Assembly: GCA_017996395.1 (NCBI GenBank)
Contig: JAGOHA010000008.1
Location: forward strand, 10,368-53,759
Source of the DNA: Acidobacteriota bacterium
GTDB lineage: Bacteria; Acidobacteriota; JAAYUB01
Length of the DNA: 43,392 nt
Reading direction: 5' to 3'
Part shown: positions 25,029 to 34,361 of the stretch, in pieces
How the letters are laid out: each line of letters begins with the position of its first letter
Position numbering within the stretch: the stretch's first letter is position 1
Notes under the pieces: model-generated
Databases searched by the model: none
What the model saw: only the letters and a program-made list of their open reading frames with translations
What the model was told of the DNA's origin: nothing
Translations under genes and position numbers: made by a program

Positions 25029-28000
25029 TCACGGCGCGGTCGAGTCGTCCGGGGGCACGGCCGCCGCGTTCGGTTTCCCGAACCGGATGGTGAATCGCTC
25101 CTCCGCATGCGGCCCCTTCGCCTTCACCGCATCGCCCTTGAATACCGCCCAACCGCCCAGGTCGCGCTGGAACCGGCGGGTCATGGCGTGGAGCTGGAGC
25201 TGGGAATTGGCGGCGAACAGGTAGAGGACCCGTTTCGGATTGAAGGGGTTGGGGAGCACGAGCACCAGCCCGTCGTCCGGATCGGTATAGACGCAGTCCT
25301 GCCAGCGGAACCAATTGCGGCCGAACGCGGCCGGCAGACGGCCCGACTGGGCGAGACTTGCAGCCAGCGCGTTGTCGCTGGGGCTGCCCAGGACGATCAG
25401 GTCATGCGCGGCCGCGTCCGGCGCCGAGAGCTCGCAGTCCTTGCGCACCGGCGCCAGGATCTCGGCGTACGCGTCGGCCAGTGTGAGGGCCCAGCGGTCG
25501 GCGGCGGAGTGGTTCGCCTCCACCTGCCGGGTGGTCCCGTAGACGATGCAGGTGTCGTGAAAGTCATCGATGAAATTGGACCACGTGTAGAACCGTTCCC
25601 GGTTCACGGGGATGTCGAAGCCGGGGTTGAAGGTGATCGCGTCGGGTGGTTCCGTCAGCGTGTAGCGGAACTCCTGGTCTGGCGCGTCAACTTCCAGAAC
25701 CTCGTAGCGGACCTTCTGACCCGTCCGGATGGCCAGGGTGGTGATGAAATGGTACGGCGACCCGTTCTGGCGGACGGTCACGGTGAGCTCGACGCCCGCT
25801 TTGGTGGGGTCGGAGACGGCCGCCGTGACCCGGGGATCCGGCAGATCGTCCCGATCGGTCCACTGGCGGACGAACGGCGTCAACTCGCGGTCGGCGGCCA
25901 GGCCGGCCGTCGCGATGAACTGGGCGGTGGTCATGGGCGTGTCGGCGTACTGGTCGTGCACCGCCGCCATGACGCGGGCGAACGCCGCGTTGCCCAGCAG
26001 GAGCCGGAGCTGGTGGAGCAGGTAGGTGCCCTTGATGCGCGGCACCTGGTACGGCGTGTAGCGGTCGTAGGCCCGGCGGGCCGCAGCGGGGGCCACCGTG
26101 CCCTCCCGGGCGGTCAGGTACAGGTACCGGTCGTTGAGCTCGCCGAAGGTCTGGAGCAACTGGGTCTGCGCGCCCGCGGCCTTTTCCGGCAAGTCCCGCA
26201 GGATCCGCCAGTAGGCGGCCGATCCGGAGACGAACCAGTTCTCGGCGTCGGTGGCCGGCGTCACGGTGTTGTGCCACAACCGCTCGCGCGGATAGGCCAG
26301 CCAGCCGGCGATCGCCTGCCGGTCCGTCTCCGGATCGGCTGTCCTGGCCTGCGGCTCGGGCGCCTGGGCCCGGGCGGCGTGCAGCCGTTCGGTGATGACG
26401 ACGGGGCTGAAGGCCGTCCAGCCCAGGGCCAGGTGCGGCCGCGCGCCCGGCAGGTCGGGGATCCAGCGGCCGCCGACGGTTTTGTCCCGCAAGGTGGCCT
26501 TGCCGTGGTGCGCCAGGAAGACGAGCTGCTCGGCCATCTCGGCGGTGGTGACCTTGGCGTCGCAGGCATGGGCGCGGTTGATGGGCGAGGAGGCGGCGAG
26601 ATTCACCGCGGCGATGGAATCGATGCGGCCGTCGCCGAAGCGGCGGTAGAATTCGTTGAAGGCGATGTCGCGGTTCCAGGCGCCGAACGCGAGGTCGTAG
26701 GGGGCGTTTTCGGGGTGGGCGACGTACTCCCGCGTCACCGCCGGGTCGCGGTTGTTGTTGTTGGCCCAGATGAAGTCGCGCAGGCCGCCCGGCGTGTCCG
26801 CGGCGGCGGAGGCGGTGCCGGTGCGCCACAGCCGCGAGGCGCGGGTGCCCAGCAGCAGAACGGCGCCCTCGTCGGTCTTGGCGTCGGCCATGGTCCAGTC
26901 GTTGGTGTACATCCCGTTGTTGTGCTCGCGCAGGATGGCGCAGGCCTCGTCGATGCTCGACGCGTACTGGGCGGCCTTGCGGATGCGGTTGGCCTGGGGT
27001 GTCCCCTCGGCGTTGAAAGGGGTCTGCCCCACGGTGGTCTCTCCGATGACGAGGCCGGCCGCGTTGATGTAGAAGTCGGCGCCGGAGTGGATGCCGCCGG
27101 GGAACGTCTGGTACACCAGCCGGTGGCCGGCGGTGGGCTGGACGTCGACGACGATGTTCCAGTGGACGCCCGTGTAGCCGTTCCACATGAAGAGCTGGTT
27201 GAAGACGAACCGGCCGTCGGTGGTGGCCGAGCGGGTGGCCACCATGGAGGAGCAGCGGTTCCGGTCGGCCGGGACGTCCATCTCCTCCTCGGGCTTCAGG
27301 AATTTACGGCCGCTCAGCGCGTGGGGGGTGCGGTCCAGCGCGTCCTCCAGGCTGTCGAGATCGATGAAGGCGTTGATCGTGACGATGTCCACCAGATCCA
27401 GCGGCCGGCCGTCGTAGCGGGCGCCCGCGGCGGCGGCCCCGTCGGCGATGCCGCGCATCTCCAGGAGAAACTCCTCGTCGAACCGGCGGAGGAAGAGGGC
27501 GTCCGCCATGAAGCGCAGTTGCTGCCAGCCGCGGGCCGGCTCCTGGGCGTGACGCTGCACGGCCAGTTTGGACAGGTACTGGACGATCTCGTCGGCGACC
27601 AGCGAGCCGTACTGGAATCCGCGGACGTACGGTTCGCCCTCGATGTGGACGAAGGTCCAGCCCTGGTCGTCGTAGCGGTAGGCCGGCCCGTGCCAGCGGA
27701 CCGTCTCCAGGGGGATGAACTCGGCGATATCCGTCACTTCCTCGAGACGCAGCTCGTCGAACCAGGCGCGGCCCGTGGCGGTGCCGTTGCGGCCCAGGTG
27801 CAGCTGGACGCGGTCCACGCCCTTTGTGGCGATGAAGACCGTGCTCACCGCGGTCCAGTCGGAATCGGCGCCCACGGCCGGGGCGTGATTGGTGAAGGGG
27901 AAGGAGTGCATGCTCAGGGTGGCGGGCACGGCGGTGGGATACCGGCTGAGCGGGTCGGACAGTGCCTCCTCGGTCCGGATCCAGCCGCTGAGCCGGTAGA

Positions 28001-28370
28001 TGCGCCCCACGGTCAGGCGGACCGGTTCGGAAGCGACCGTGACGCGTTCCGGGCGGGAACATTCGATGAGGAGACTGGCCGAACCGGCGTGCCGCACGGC
28101 GGTGCTCCGAGTGACCGCCGCCGCCCCGGGCGTCACCGGCTCGGTGACGTGCCAGCCGGCGGGTGTCGCGCCTCGGCCGGCGGTCTCGAACCCGGCGTTC
28201 GTCAAGGCCGGCGGCTGGGCGGCGGCCGGCAGCGCCGGCGGCTGAGCCGCCCACAGACTGGCGGCCAGCGCAATCACGGCGGCTCCGAGAGCCGGCGATA
28301 CCCGGCGCGCGCGTCTCGGGCTCGGGTGCCGTTGCATGGGGGGAGGAACCAGGCGTCGGTCGGGTTGCAT
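25029..28370 (-). CDS. Giant secreted protein: C45-like Ntn-hydrolase fused to a degenerate M1 peptidase-like domain
   Basis: About 1113 residues. The second of two adjacent ATGs (28370) has AAGGAG 7 bases upstream. A signal peptide with a twin-Arg-like stretch (RRARRVSPALG) and hydrophobic core lies near residues 20-50. Residues about 57-215 look like a carbohydrate-binding jelly-roll (NAGFETA, HAGSASLLIE). Residues about 230-600 resemble peptidase C45/acyl-CoA:6-APA acyltransferase or phospholipase B-like Ntn-hydrolases; Cys374 (NRCSSMVATRSATTDG) is the likely nucleophile. Residues about 690-850 match the M1 region HExxH...WLSEGLAEY and the KGxYLLHxLR tail, but read YPRER and FVSGSAAY, so zinc ligands are absent. 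The last 250 residues form another beta-rich domain (VLPNPFNPKRVLYLFAANS). Substrate unknown. Confidence 0.75.
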   Translation of the reverse strand: MQPDRRLVPPPMQRHPSPRRARRVSPALGAAVIALAASLWAAQPPALPAAAQPPALTNAGFETAGRGATPAGWHVTEPVTPGAAAVTRSTAVRHAGSASLLIECSRPERVTVASEPVRLTVGRIYRLSGWIRTEEALSDPLSRYPTAVPATLSMHSFPFTNHAPAVGADSDWTAVSTVFIATKGVDRVQLHLGRNGTATGRAWFDELRLEEVTDIAEFIPLETVRWHGPAYRYDDQGWTFVHIEGEPYVRGFQYGSLVADEIVQYLSKLAVQRHAQEPARGWQQLRFMADALFLRRFDEEFLLEMRGIADGAAAAGARYDGRPLDLVDIVTINAFIDLDSLEDALDRTPHALSGRKFLKPEEEMDVPADRNRCSSMVATRSATTDGRFVFNQLFMWNGYTGVHWNIVVDVQPTAGHRLVYQTFPGGIHSGADFYINAAGLVIGETTVGQTPFNAEGTPQANRIRKAAQYASSIDEACAILREHNNGMYTNDWTMADAKTDEGAVLLLGTRASRLWRTGTASAAADTPGGLRDFIWANNNNRDPAVTREYVAHPENAPYDLAFGAWNRDIAFNEFYRRFGDGRIDSIAAVNLAASSPINRAHACDAKVTTAEMAEQLVFLAHHGKATLRDKTVGGRWIPDLPGARPHLALGWTAFSPVVITERLHAARAQAPEPQARTADPETDRQAIAGWLAYPRERLWHNTVTPATDAENWFVSGSAAYWRILRDLPEKAAGAQTQLLQTFGELNDRYLYLTAREGTVAPAAARRAYDRYTPYQVPRIKGTYLLHQLRLLLGNAAFARVMAAVHDQYADTPMTTAQFIATAGLAADRELTPFVRQWTDRDDLPDPRVTAAVSDPTKAGVELTVTVRQNGSPYHFITTLAIRTGQKVRYEVLEVDAPDQEFRYTLTEPPDAITFNPGFDIPVNRERFYTWSNFIDDFHDTCIVYGTTRQVEANHSAADRWALTLADAYAEILAPVRKDCELSAPDAAAHDLIVLGSPSDNALAASLAQSGRLPAAFGRNWFRWQDCVYTDPDDGLVLVLPNPFNPKRVLYLFAANSQLQLHAMTRRFQRDLGGWAVFKGDAVKAKGPHAEERFTIRFGKPNAAAVPPDDSTAP

Positions 28371-28395
28371 CATGTCGCTCCTTCAGGAACTGGGG

Positions 28396-28989
28396 TCAGA
28401 TCGTGGTGGCGGCGGCCAGCCGCCGGATTTCCGCGTGCCGGTAGCAGCTCACCAGGTGGTCGTTCACCATGCCGGTGGCCTGCATGTGGGAATAGACGAC
28501 GACGGGGCCCGCGAAGCGGAAGCCGAGCCGGCGCATCTCCCGGCTGATCGTCGCGGCCAGCGGCGTCTGGGCGGGTACTTCCCGGAGCTCCCGCCACCGG
28601 TTGACGACGGGACGGCCGTCGGTGAACGACCAGATCCACCGGTCAAAGCTGCCATGAGCAGCCTGCACCTCGAGGAACACCCGGGCGTTGGCGATGGCCG
28701 CGTCCACCTTCAGCCGGTTGCGGACGATGCCGGCGTCCGCCAGCAGCCGCCGCCGGTCCCGCTCGTCGAAGCGAACCACCCGCTGCGGATCGAAGCCGGC
28801 GAAGGCGCGGTGAAAATTGTCCCGTTTTTTCAGGATGGTCAGCCAGCTCAGGCCGGCCTGAAAGGTTTCCAGGACGAGAAACTCGAACAGTCCGCGGTCG
28901 TCGTGCAGGGGGACGCCCCACTCCTGATCATGGTATGCTAGGTACAGCGGATCACCCAGACACCAGGCGCAACGCGGTTTGTCGTTCAC
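28396..28989 (-). CDS. tag: DNA-3-methyladenine glycosylase I
   Basis: 197 residues, the normal length for TagA. The zinc site residues are visible: Cys in CAWC near the N-terminus, His in AYHDQEWG, and the late His and Cys in NDHLVSCYRH. The core EWGVPLHDD, LVLETFQAGLSW and ILKKRDNFHRAF segments are typical. The enzyme removes 3-methyladenine from alkylated DNA in the cytosol. The start is GTG with CAGGAG six bases upstream. It precedes the giant hydrolase gene by 25 bases and may share its message. Confidence 0.93.
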   Translation of the reverse strand: MNDKPRCAWCLGDPLYLAYHDQEWGVPLHDDRGLFEFLVLETFQAGLSWLTILKKRDNFHRAFAGFDPQRVVRFDERDRRRLLADAGIVRNRLKVDAAIANARVFLEVQAAHGSFDRWIWSFTDGRPVVNRWRELREVPAQTPLAATISREMRRLGFRFAGPVVVYSHMQATGMVNDHLVSCYRHAEIRRLAAATTI

Positions 28990-29137
28990 TGGCGCTCCTG
29001 CCGCCCGGATCCGTGCCGGCCGGGCGGGTCGTCTGGCAGTATACGATATCCGGATGAAAAGTTCTGCCGCGGCCGTCTATTCCGGTCGGAATCCGGGTGG
29101 CGGATCAGGATCTGTATCTCGAGTCAAAGGAGGCCAT

Positions 29138-30475
29138 ATGAAAACTGTGCGGGCTCTAGCCGTCTGTGTCGGGATGATCGCCCTGTTGGGGATGATGGCG
29201 CCGGTCCACGGCGGCGCGGACACGCTGCTGAACCCGGCCGGCGGCAAGGTTTGGTTCGTCTCGGCCAAGACCGGCAGCAACAGCAACCCGGGAACGCAGG
29301 CGCAGCCGTTCAAGGACATCGACAAGGCGATCAAGGTCGCCCAGGCCGGCGACACGGTGGCGGTCGCCGAGGGTGTCTACAGCGGCACCTTCAACATCGG
29401 CTACATGGAGATCGACAAGCCGCTCAAACTGTACGGCAGCTTCGCCCAGGATTTTTCGACGCGCGACATCCGGCGCACGCCCACCTTGTTCCAGCCCGAC
29501 AACGCCAGCGCGGGGAATGCCCGGAAGGCCGTGCTCACTTTCACGCGCGAAATTGACGGGGCGGTGGTGGACGGGTTCGTCTTCGACATGGGCCTCCGGA
29601 ACGCCTACTCGCCGGTCGAGGGAAAACCGGCCGGTTGCGAGACGGGGATGCTGTTGCTGCCGCCGGAAAAGGGTTCCGCGGCCAACGCCACGGTGACGGA
29701 ACCCATTTTGTCGGTGCCCAGCGCGGCCAACGGCGGCGAGCTGCTCATTCAGAACAACGCGTTCATCAACGGCGCCAGCTTCGGCGTGCAGATCGGCCTG
29801 CGCAGCGGGACCTGCCGCATCCTCAACAATGTCTTCGTGGCCAACCGCATGGCGGCCATCGAGGTGTACGGCACCTGCCGGAGCACCGGCGGACCCAAGA
29901 CGCTGAGCTTGTGCGGCCAGGTGGAGATCGCCCACAACACCATCCTGTTCAGCTGGAGCCGGCTCAAGGATTTCAAGGACATGGGCTACGGCGTACGGGT
30001 GATGACCAAGCTCGAGTACAACATCCACCACAACATCATCGGCGGGAACATCCAGGGCGGCGTGGACCACACCCGGTTCAACAAGAACGAATGGGTGCGG
30101 ATGGACGACAACGTGTTCTTCGTCAACAAGACGGCGGACCTGTCGTTCAGCCCGGCCAGCAACACCATGCTGGATCTCCGGGTCAACCAGTTCGGTGATC
30201 TGGAGTTCGCCAGCGCCCGCAGCAACCGGGAGGAGATCCCCAAGACGCTCCCCGTCGACAAGAGCTACCTGGAGGGGTATCTCAGTGCGCGGTACTCGGA
30301 GCAGGCGGACTTCGACCGGAATTCGCCCGCCAATCAGTGGCGATCCATCCTGGGCCTCAACCTGCAGGGCAAGCTGACCACGAAGGTCTCGATGTTCGGG
30401 AACCGGTACGCCTGGCAGAAGGCGCTGGAACTGTTCGGCGCGGTGTCCGGCGTGGGGGCCCAGTCGTTCCGCTGA
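29138..30475 (+). CDS. Secreted right-handed beta-helix (DUF1565-like) protein
   Basis: 445 residues from the ATG at 29138, with AAAGGAGG at 29126-29133; the 53-codon upstream extension has no such site. A Sec signal peptide (about 1-25, ending HGGA) precedes the DUF1565-type opening (VWFVSAKTGSNSNPGTQAQPF, KAIKVAQAGDTVAVAEGVYSGTF), then Asn-rich beta-helix rungs such as LLIQNNAFINGASFG and RILNNVFVANRMAA. Such proteins often bind or cleave polysaccharides or act as surface proteins; no catalytic residues can be named. The final third is not helix-like. It is transcribed divergently from tag. Confidence 0.8.
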   Translation: MKTVRALAVCVGMIALLGMMAPVHGGADTLLNPAGGKVWFVSAKTGSNSNPGTQAQPFKDIDKAIKVAQAGDTVAVAEGVYSGTFNIGYMEIDKPLKLYGSFAQDFSTRDIRRTPTLFQPDNASAGNARKAVLTFTREIDGAVVDGFVFDMGLRNAYSPVEGKPAGCETGMLLLPPEKGSAANATVTEPILSVPSAANGGELLIQNNAFINGASFGVQIGLRSGTCRILNNVFVANRMAAIEVYGTCRSTGGPKTLSLCGQVEIAHNTILFSWSRLKDFKDMGYGVRVMTKLEYNIHHNIIGGNIQGGVDHTRFNKNEWVRMDDNVFFVNKTADLSFSPASNTMLDLRVNQFGDLEFASARSNREEIPKTLPVDKSYLEGYLSARYSEQADFDRNSPANQWRSILGLNLQGKLTTKVSMFGNRYAWQKALELFGAVSGVGAQSFR

Positions 30476-30490
30476 TCGCGACGGCCGGCC

Positions 30491-30517
30491 GGCGGACGGT
30501 CGGACGGGCCGTCCGCC
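30491..30517. terminator. Bidirectional hairpin between convergent genes
   Basis: A perfect 9-bp stem (30491-30499 with 30509-30517) with a 9-base loop fills the 42-base gap between the beta-helix gene and the methyltransferase gene and abuts the stop codon of the latter. There is no T-run on either strand. Confidence 0.5.
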
Positions 30518-31294
30518 TCAGGCCGAAGGTGATGGTTTTCGGGCAACCAGCAGGAGCTGGTCGGATCGGTCGGGATCGAAGGGGCGGCCGTCGTAGCCGT
30601 TCCAGCGTGCCGCCTCTTCGAAACCCGCGGCGGCGGCCATCCCGGCCAGACGGTCGGGGCCGAGGGGGCGCTGGGCGGCGGTGAGCACCTGGGTCTCCGC
30701 CCGGCCGTCGTCGGAGCGGCTCACCGTGACCAGGTGCAGGTCGATGACGGACGCGTGGTGGTGAAACACCCGGAGGGTGGTGACAGAGCGTCCGTCGATC
30801 TCCACGATAATCGCCGGCATGATCTTCAATCCCGCGGCGACCACGCGGTCCCAATTGAACACGTGCACCACCGCAATCCCGCCGGGACGCAGCACGCAAT
30901 GCATGGCGCGCCATGCCGCCGCCACGTCGTCGTCGGTGGGCGCCAGGGTGAGGGAATTGCCGATGCACAGGACGGCATCGAAGGCCGCCGCCGGGCCGAA
31001 TGCCGCGTCCAGCCCGGTGAACGAGGCGGTTCGGAAATCGGCGGCGACGCCGGCGGCGTGGGCGTTGGCCCGGGCGGCCTCGATCATTCGCGGGGACAGG
31101 TCGGAGCCGCAGGCCTGGTATCCCCACTGGCTGAGGGCGATCACGTGCCGCCCCGTGCCGCAGGCGCAGTCGAGCACGCTCCGGACGCCCGCCCCTTCGA
31201 ACAGGCGGCGCAGGAACGGCCCCTCCTTGGCCAGGCGGGTCTCCCAGGGGAACATCCGGTCATAGACTTCCGAGAATTCGTTGAACACGGTCAT
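30518..31294 (-). CDS. Class I SAM-dependent methyltransferase
   Basis: 258 residues with a Rossmann-type SAM site: motif I VLDCACGTGRH near residue 40, the acidic GSDLSPRMIEAAR, and FDAVLCIGNSL. The end of the domain (WNGYDGRPFDPDRSDQLLLVARK) resembles glycine/sarcosine N-methyltransferase-like and small-molecule enzymes. The substrate cannot be named. AGGAGAGG precedes the ATG. It follows two radical SAM genes on the same strand after a 91-base gap, so it may belong to the same pathway. Confidence 0.82.
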   Translation of the reverse strand: MTVFNEFSEVYDRMFPWETRLAKEGPFLRRLFEGAGVRSVLDCACGTGRHVIALSQWGYQACGSDLSPRMIEAARANAHAAGVAADFRTASFTGLDAAFGPAAAFDAVLCIGNSLTLAPTDDDVAAAWRAMHCVLRPGGIAVVHVFNWDRVVAAGLKIMPAIIVEIDGRSVTTLRVFHHHASVIDLHLVTVSRSDDGRAETQVLTAAQRPLGPDRLAGMAAAAGFEEAARWNGYDGRPFDPDRSDQLLLVARKPSPSA

Positions 31295-31385
31295 GGACCT
31301 CTCCTGACGGGGAAGCGTTCACCAGCCGGCGCGTCCGACTGCCTGTCCCCTATGGTTGGGGATCAGCGGAGTCGATGGCCATCCA

Positions 31386-32600
31386 TCATGGCTGTCCGTT
31401 CCCGCCGGTTTTGATGTAGGCTTCGTGATGGTCTCGGAAAATGACCTTGCAGCGGGCACAATCCCGATAGAAATGTCCGCTGAACAGGCCGTCCCGGTAC
31501 CGCCAGGCCTCCTCGCTGTTCCAGATGGCGGGAAAGTCCTCTGCCAGCAGGTTGCCGATCCGAGTCTCGCCCTCGCAGCAGAAGAACACGTCGCCGTTCT
31601 CGAAAACCTGGACCTGCCGCCAGGGGTAATGGCAGGGCAGACTCATGTCGCGGCGGGGCGGCCGCCCGATGAACCGGCGGCCGTACGCCCCGATGAACCG
31701 GATCAGGCGCTCGCGGAAGAGCCGCGGATCGTCGCGAAGCATCCGCCCCGCCCGAACCACCAGCGGCGGCCGCCGCCGGAACGGGCTCAGCTTCTGTGTC
31801 ACCCGGTTCGCGCCCCAATTGCCGCTGACGCGGGTGTTGAGCTCGGGCCACATCTCGCACTCAACGGGGATGCCGACGGTGTGGGCCGCCCGGACCTGCT
31901 CGCGCGCCAGGCGGGTCAGGTCGGGATCCTGATGGATCGCTTCGGTCTGCAGTTCCTGGTTGAACACCCAGAGGCTCTTGTACTGGATCCGGGAGAACCC
32001 CATTTCCTTGGCCAGATGAGCCGCCGGGATGATGTCGTCCAGATTCCGCCGCATGACGATGAAGCCGATGACCAGGATTTCCGGTTTGCCGCCGGCCCGG
32101 CGTGCGTCGCGAACGAACTCCAGGTTCCGGCGGATGAGCGGGTAATGGCTCCCGGTCATGACCCGGTCGTAGCTGGCCACGCCGTTGAGCGAGATGTGCA
32201 CCTCGTTGAAGAAGGAAAGCAGGCGTTCGGTCTGCGTCCGGCTGGAGAAACAGGTGCCGTTGGTGAACGTGAGGAGGTAGGCGTCGCGGTTCCACTCCCG
32301 GATCTGCGCCAATCGGTCCAGGATCCGCCCGGTGAACAACGGCTCGCCGCATCCGCCCAGATTGATGGTGTCGGCCCGGGCGACAAGCGGCTGCAGGCGG
32401 GCGAACACCTCGTCCGGCATGTCCCGGAACGAGGCGGGATCGACGGCTGAGCCCTCCATGTGGGCGTTGCACATGAAGCAGCGCAGGTTGCACCGGCTCG
32501 TGAGATCCAGGATCAGCGAACGGGGAGAGTCCTCCGGCCTGGGGATCTGTTGCCCACCGGAGTCCGCCCGTTGCGCATCGTGTCTGTTCGAGGGGTTCAT
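31386..32600 (-). CDS. Radical SAM protein with SPASM-like C-terminus
   Basis: 404 residues from the ATG at 32600, which overlaps the previous stop as ATGA. The cluster motif is CNLRCFMC near residue 37, followed by the GGCGEPLF strand typical of radical SAM barrels. The C-terminal third has CHYPWRQVQVFENGDVFFCC, IGNL and a late CARC, the pattern of a SPASM/twitch auxiliary iron-sulfur domain. Enzymes of this type modify peptides or sugars. No small precursor peptide gene is evident in the gaps on either side, so the substrate is open. Confidence 0.85.
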   Translation of the reverse strand: MNPSNRHDAQRADSGGQQIPRPEDSPRSLILDLTSRCNLRCFMCNAHMEGSAVDPASFRDMPDEVFARLQPLVARADTINLGGCGEPLFTGRILDRLAQIREWNRDAYLLTFTNGTCFSSRTQTERLLSFFNEVHISLNGVASYDRVMTGSHYPLIRRNLEFVRDARRAGGKPEILVIGFIVMRRNLDDIIPAAHLAKEMGFSRIQYKSLWVFNQELQTEAIHQDPDLTRLAREQVRAAHTVGIPVECEMWPELNTRVSGNWGANRVTQKLSPFRRRPPLVVRAGRMLRDDPRLFRERLIRFIGAYGRRFIGRPPRRDMSLPCHYPWRQVQVFENGDVFFCCEGETRIGNLLAEDFPAIWNSEEAWRYRDGLFSGHFYRDCARCKVIFRDHHEAYIKTGGNGQP

Positions 32601-34153
32601 GGCCACATGCTTTTCCGGGTGGCTTCATGTGGCCGCGCGATCGCCGGAACGAAGAACGGCGCGTGGTTGGAAGTGAACTCGGGCGGCGTCCGGCGCAGGG
32701 TCTCCGCGATGGCCGGGTGGCGGTTGAACTCCCGATCCAGAAAGCGCCGGACCGCCAGGCGGTCCCAGCCCAGGGGATGCCGGAAATCCTCGTACAGCGA
32801 CAGGTCGCCGTCGGAAAACGGCCGGGTGTCCAGCGCGGCGGCCTCGTCGCACCCGCGCGGCAGGTTGAAGATGGACACATTCAGGAAGCCGATCGCCGCC
32901 GCGTGCGCGACCGCGAACTCCAGCGTGCGCCGGGCGGCCGGCTCCGCCTCCCACGGCGTGCCGAACAGCAGGTAAACGTACGTCCCGATCCCTGCCTCGC
33001 GCAACCGGTGCAAGGTCAAGCCGGCCGCCGCCAGGTCGATGCCCTTGCGCATCCGGGCCAGGACGTCCGGGTCGCCGGACTCCAGCCCCAGTTGCAGCAT
33101 CCGGCAGCCCGCCTGTCGCAGCGCGCGGCAGAAGTCCGGCTCGGACAGCTCGGGGGTGAACCGTGCGAATCCGTACCACGGCGCACCCGGCGGATCGGCG
33201 ATGAGGGCGTGCAGCGTCGCCGGGCTCAGCGCGTTGTCCAGCAGGTGGATGAGCGCCGGCCGGTAACGGGCGGCCGCCTCGCGCAAGCGCGCCGTCGCGT
33301 CTGCGGGTGTCCAGGCGAGGTACCGCCGATCCTCGGTGCGCTCGGAGCAAAAGGCGCAGCGATTCCAGTAGCAGCCGTCCGAGAAGCTGATGCCCAGAAT
33401 GAGGCCCGGCGCGAGGTATTCCTTCCCGCGGAACAGGCTGAAATCCGGCACGGGAAAATCGTCCGGCTCGCCCGTCAGTCCCGCCGCCCGAAGCAGCGGG
33501 CGCTCGCCGGCGCCGGCGATCCAATCGTCGGCCAGGTCGCGGAACGGTTCGGTCCACCCCGGTCGGCCCAGCCACGAACTCACCAGGCCGCCGCCCGCGA
33601 GGATGCGCACGCCGGGGTGGTCGCGGCGGAGAATGCCCAGCAGGGCGAACGCGCTCAAGGCCTGGTTTAAAAAATTGATTGAGATGCCGACAATCCGTGG
33701 CGCCGTTCCGGACAGCGCGTGGTCGAGGCGCTCGCGGAAGAAGGCGTACAACGGGTGGCGCTCGGGCTCGGCGGCCTGGGCGATCAGATCGGCGCTTCGC
33801 AACGGCGACCGGGCCGGATCCGCGTAGTCGGCCAGGCGGATGCGCACACCGGCGGCTTCACCGTGGGCCTCCAGGAGCCGGCCCAAGCCGCGGACCGCGG
33901 TGGTGTAGGCGGCGATCCGCCGGTACGTCCTGACGTCGCGGATCGCCGCCAGGTTGCGATCCCGCTGCTTCACGGCCCGCCGTGTCCACGTGTCGCCGGC
34001 CGGCGGAGCCGCACCGATGAGATGCAGTTGCGCGTCCAGATTGAGGTCCAGCACCGCCGCGCGTCCACCGGCGGCGGCGACCGCCCCGGCCAGGCGGGCG
34101 AGCCCGGCGGGCGGTTCGGACGCCTTGGTGAAAGGCGGATGAATGAGCAGCAT
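32597..34153 (-). CDS. B12-binding domain radical SAM protein
   Basis: 518 residues from the ATG at 34153 (MLLIHPPFTKASEPPAGL); the open frame runs about 100 codons further up but crosses two divergent promoters and has no coding pattern. The N-terminal third has the layout of a B12-binding Rossmann domain (PPAGLARLAGAVAAAG, IVGISINFLNQAL, RILAGGGLVSSWL). The radical SAM cluster is GCYWNRCAFCSE, giving CX4CX2C spacing, a known but less common variant. A barrel with QLGLESGDPDVLARMRKGI and a C-terminal extension follow. It may methylate or rearrange an unknown substrate. A cobalamin-regulated uptake system lies 4 kb away. Confidence 0.83.
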   Translation of the reverse strand: MLLIHPPFTKASEPPAGLARLAGAVAAAGGRAAVLDLNLDAQLHLIGAAPPAGDTWTRRAVKQRDRNLAAIRDVRTYRRIAAYTTAVRGLGRLLEAHGEAAGVRIRLADYADPARSPLRSADLIAQAAEPERHPLYAFFRERLDHALSGTAPRIVGISINFLNQALSAFALLGILRRDHPGVRILAGGGLVSSWLGRPGWTEPFRDLADDWIAGAGERPLLRAAGLTGEPDDFPVPDFSLFRGKEYLAPGLILGISFSDGCYWNRCAFCSERTEDRRYLAWTPADATARLREAAARYRPALIHLLDNALSPATLHALIADPPGAPWYGFARFTPELSEPDFCRALRQAGCRMLQLGLESGDPDVLARMRKGIDLAAAGLTLHRLREAGIGTYVYLLFGTPWEAEPAARRTLEFAVAHAAAIGFLNVSIFNLPRGCDEAAALDTRPFSDGDLSLYEDFRHPLGWDRLAVRRFLDREFNRHPAIAETLRRTPPEFTSNHAPFFVPAIARPHEATRKSMWP

Positions 34154-34220
34154 GCGGCAACCTCGCGGCGCCGGACGCCTGCCGGCGGCGGGCGCCCGAA
34201 CCGGGTATGGGTACGGCGGC

Positions 34221-34249
34221 ATTGTAACAGAGTCGTCCGGGCGGTTGAA
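34221..34249 (-). promoter_or_regulatory. Candidate promoter of the radical SAM gene pair
   Basis: Minus strand: TTCAAC (34249-34244), 17-base spacer, TACAAT (34226-34221). The -35 is weak. Start would be near 34214, about 60 bases before the ATG at 34153. Confidence 0.45.
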
Positions 34250-34292
34250 GCGCGTCACGGCATTTGGGGCTTGCGTGGCCTGCATGGATGGG

Positions 34293-34321
34293 TTGACCGG
34301 AGCGGATTCGGGCCCTACAAT
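34293..34321 (+). promoter_or_regulatory. Sigma-70 promoter of the second M28 peptidase
   Basis: TTGACC at 34293-34298, 17-base spacer, TACAAT at 34316-34321. Start would be near 34328, followed by AAGGAGG and the ATG at 34362. Confidence 0.7.
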
Positions 34322-34361
34322 CAGGACCCAGATGGATCCAGCTGATTTCGAAGGAGGCGAC

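Noticed and set aside
24933-28547. 1204-codon open frame on the plus strand
   Set aside because: It is antisense to the secreted hydrolase gene; composition is Gly/Arg/Val-rich with no recognisable domain, a common artefact of GC-rich codon use.
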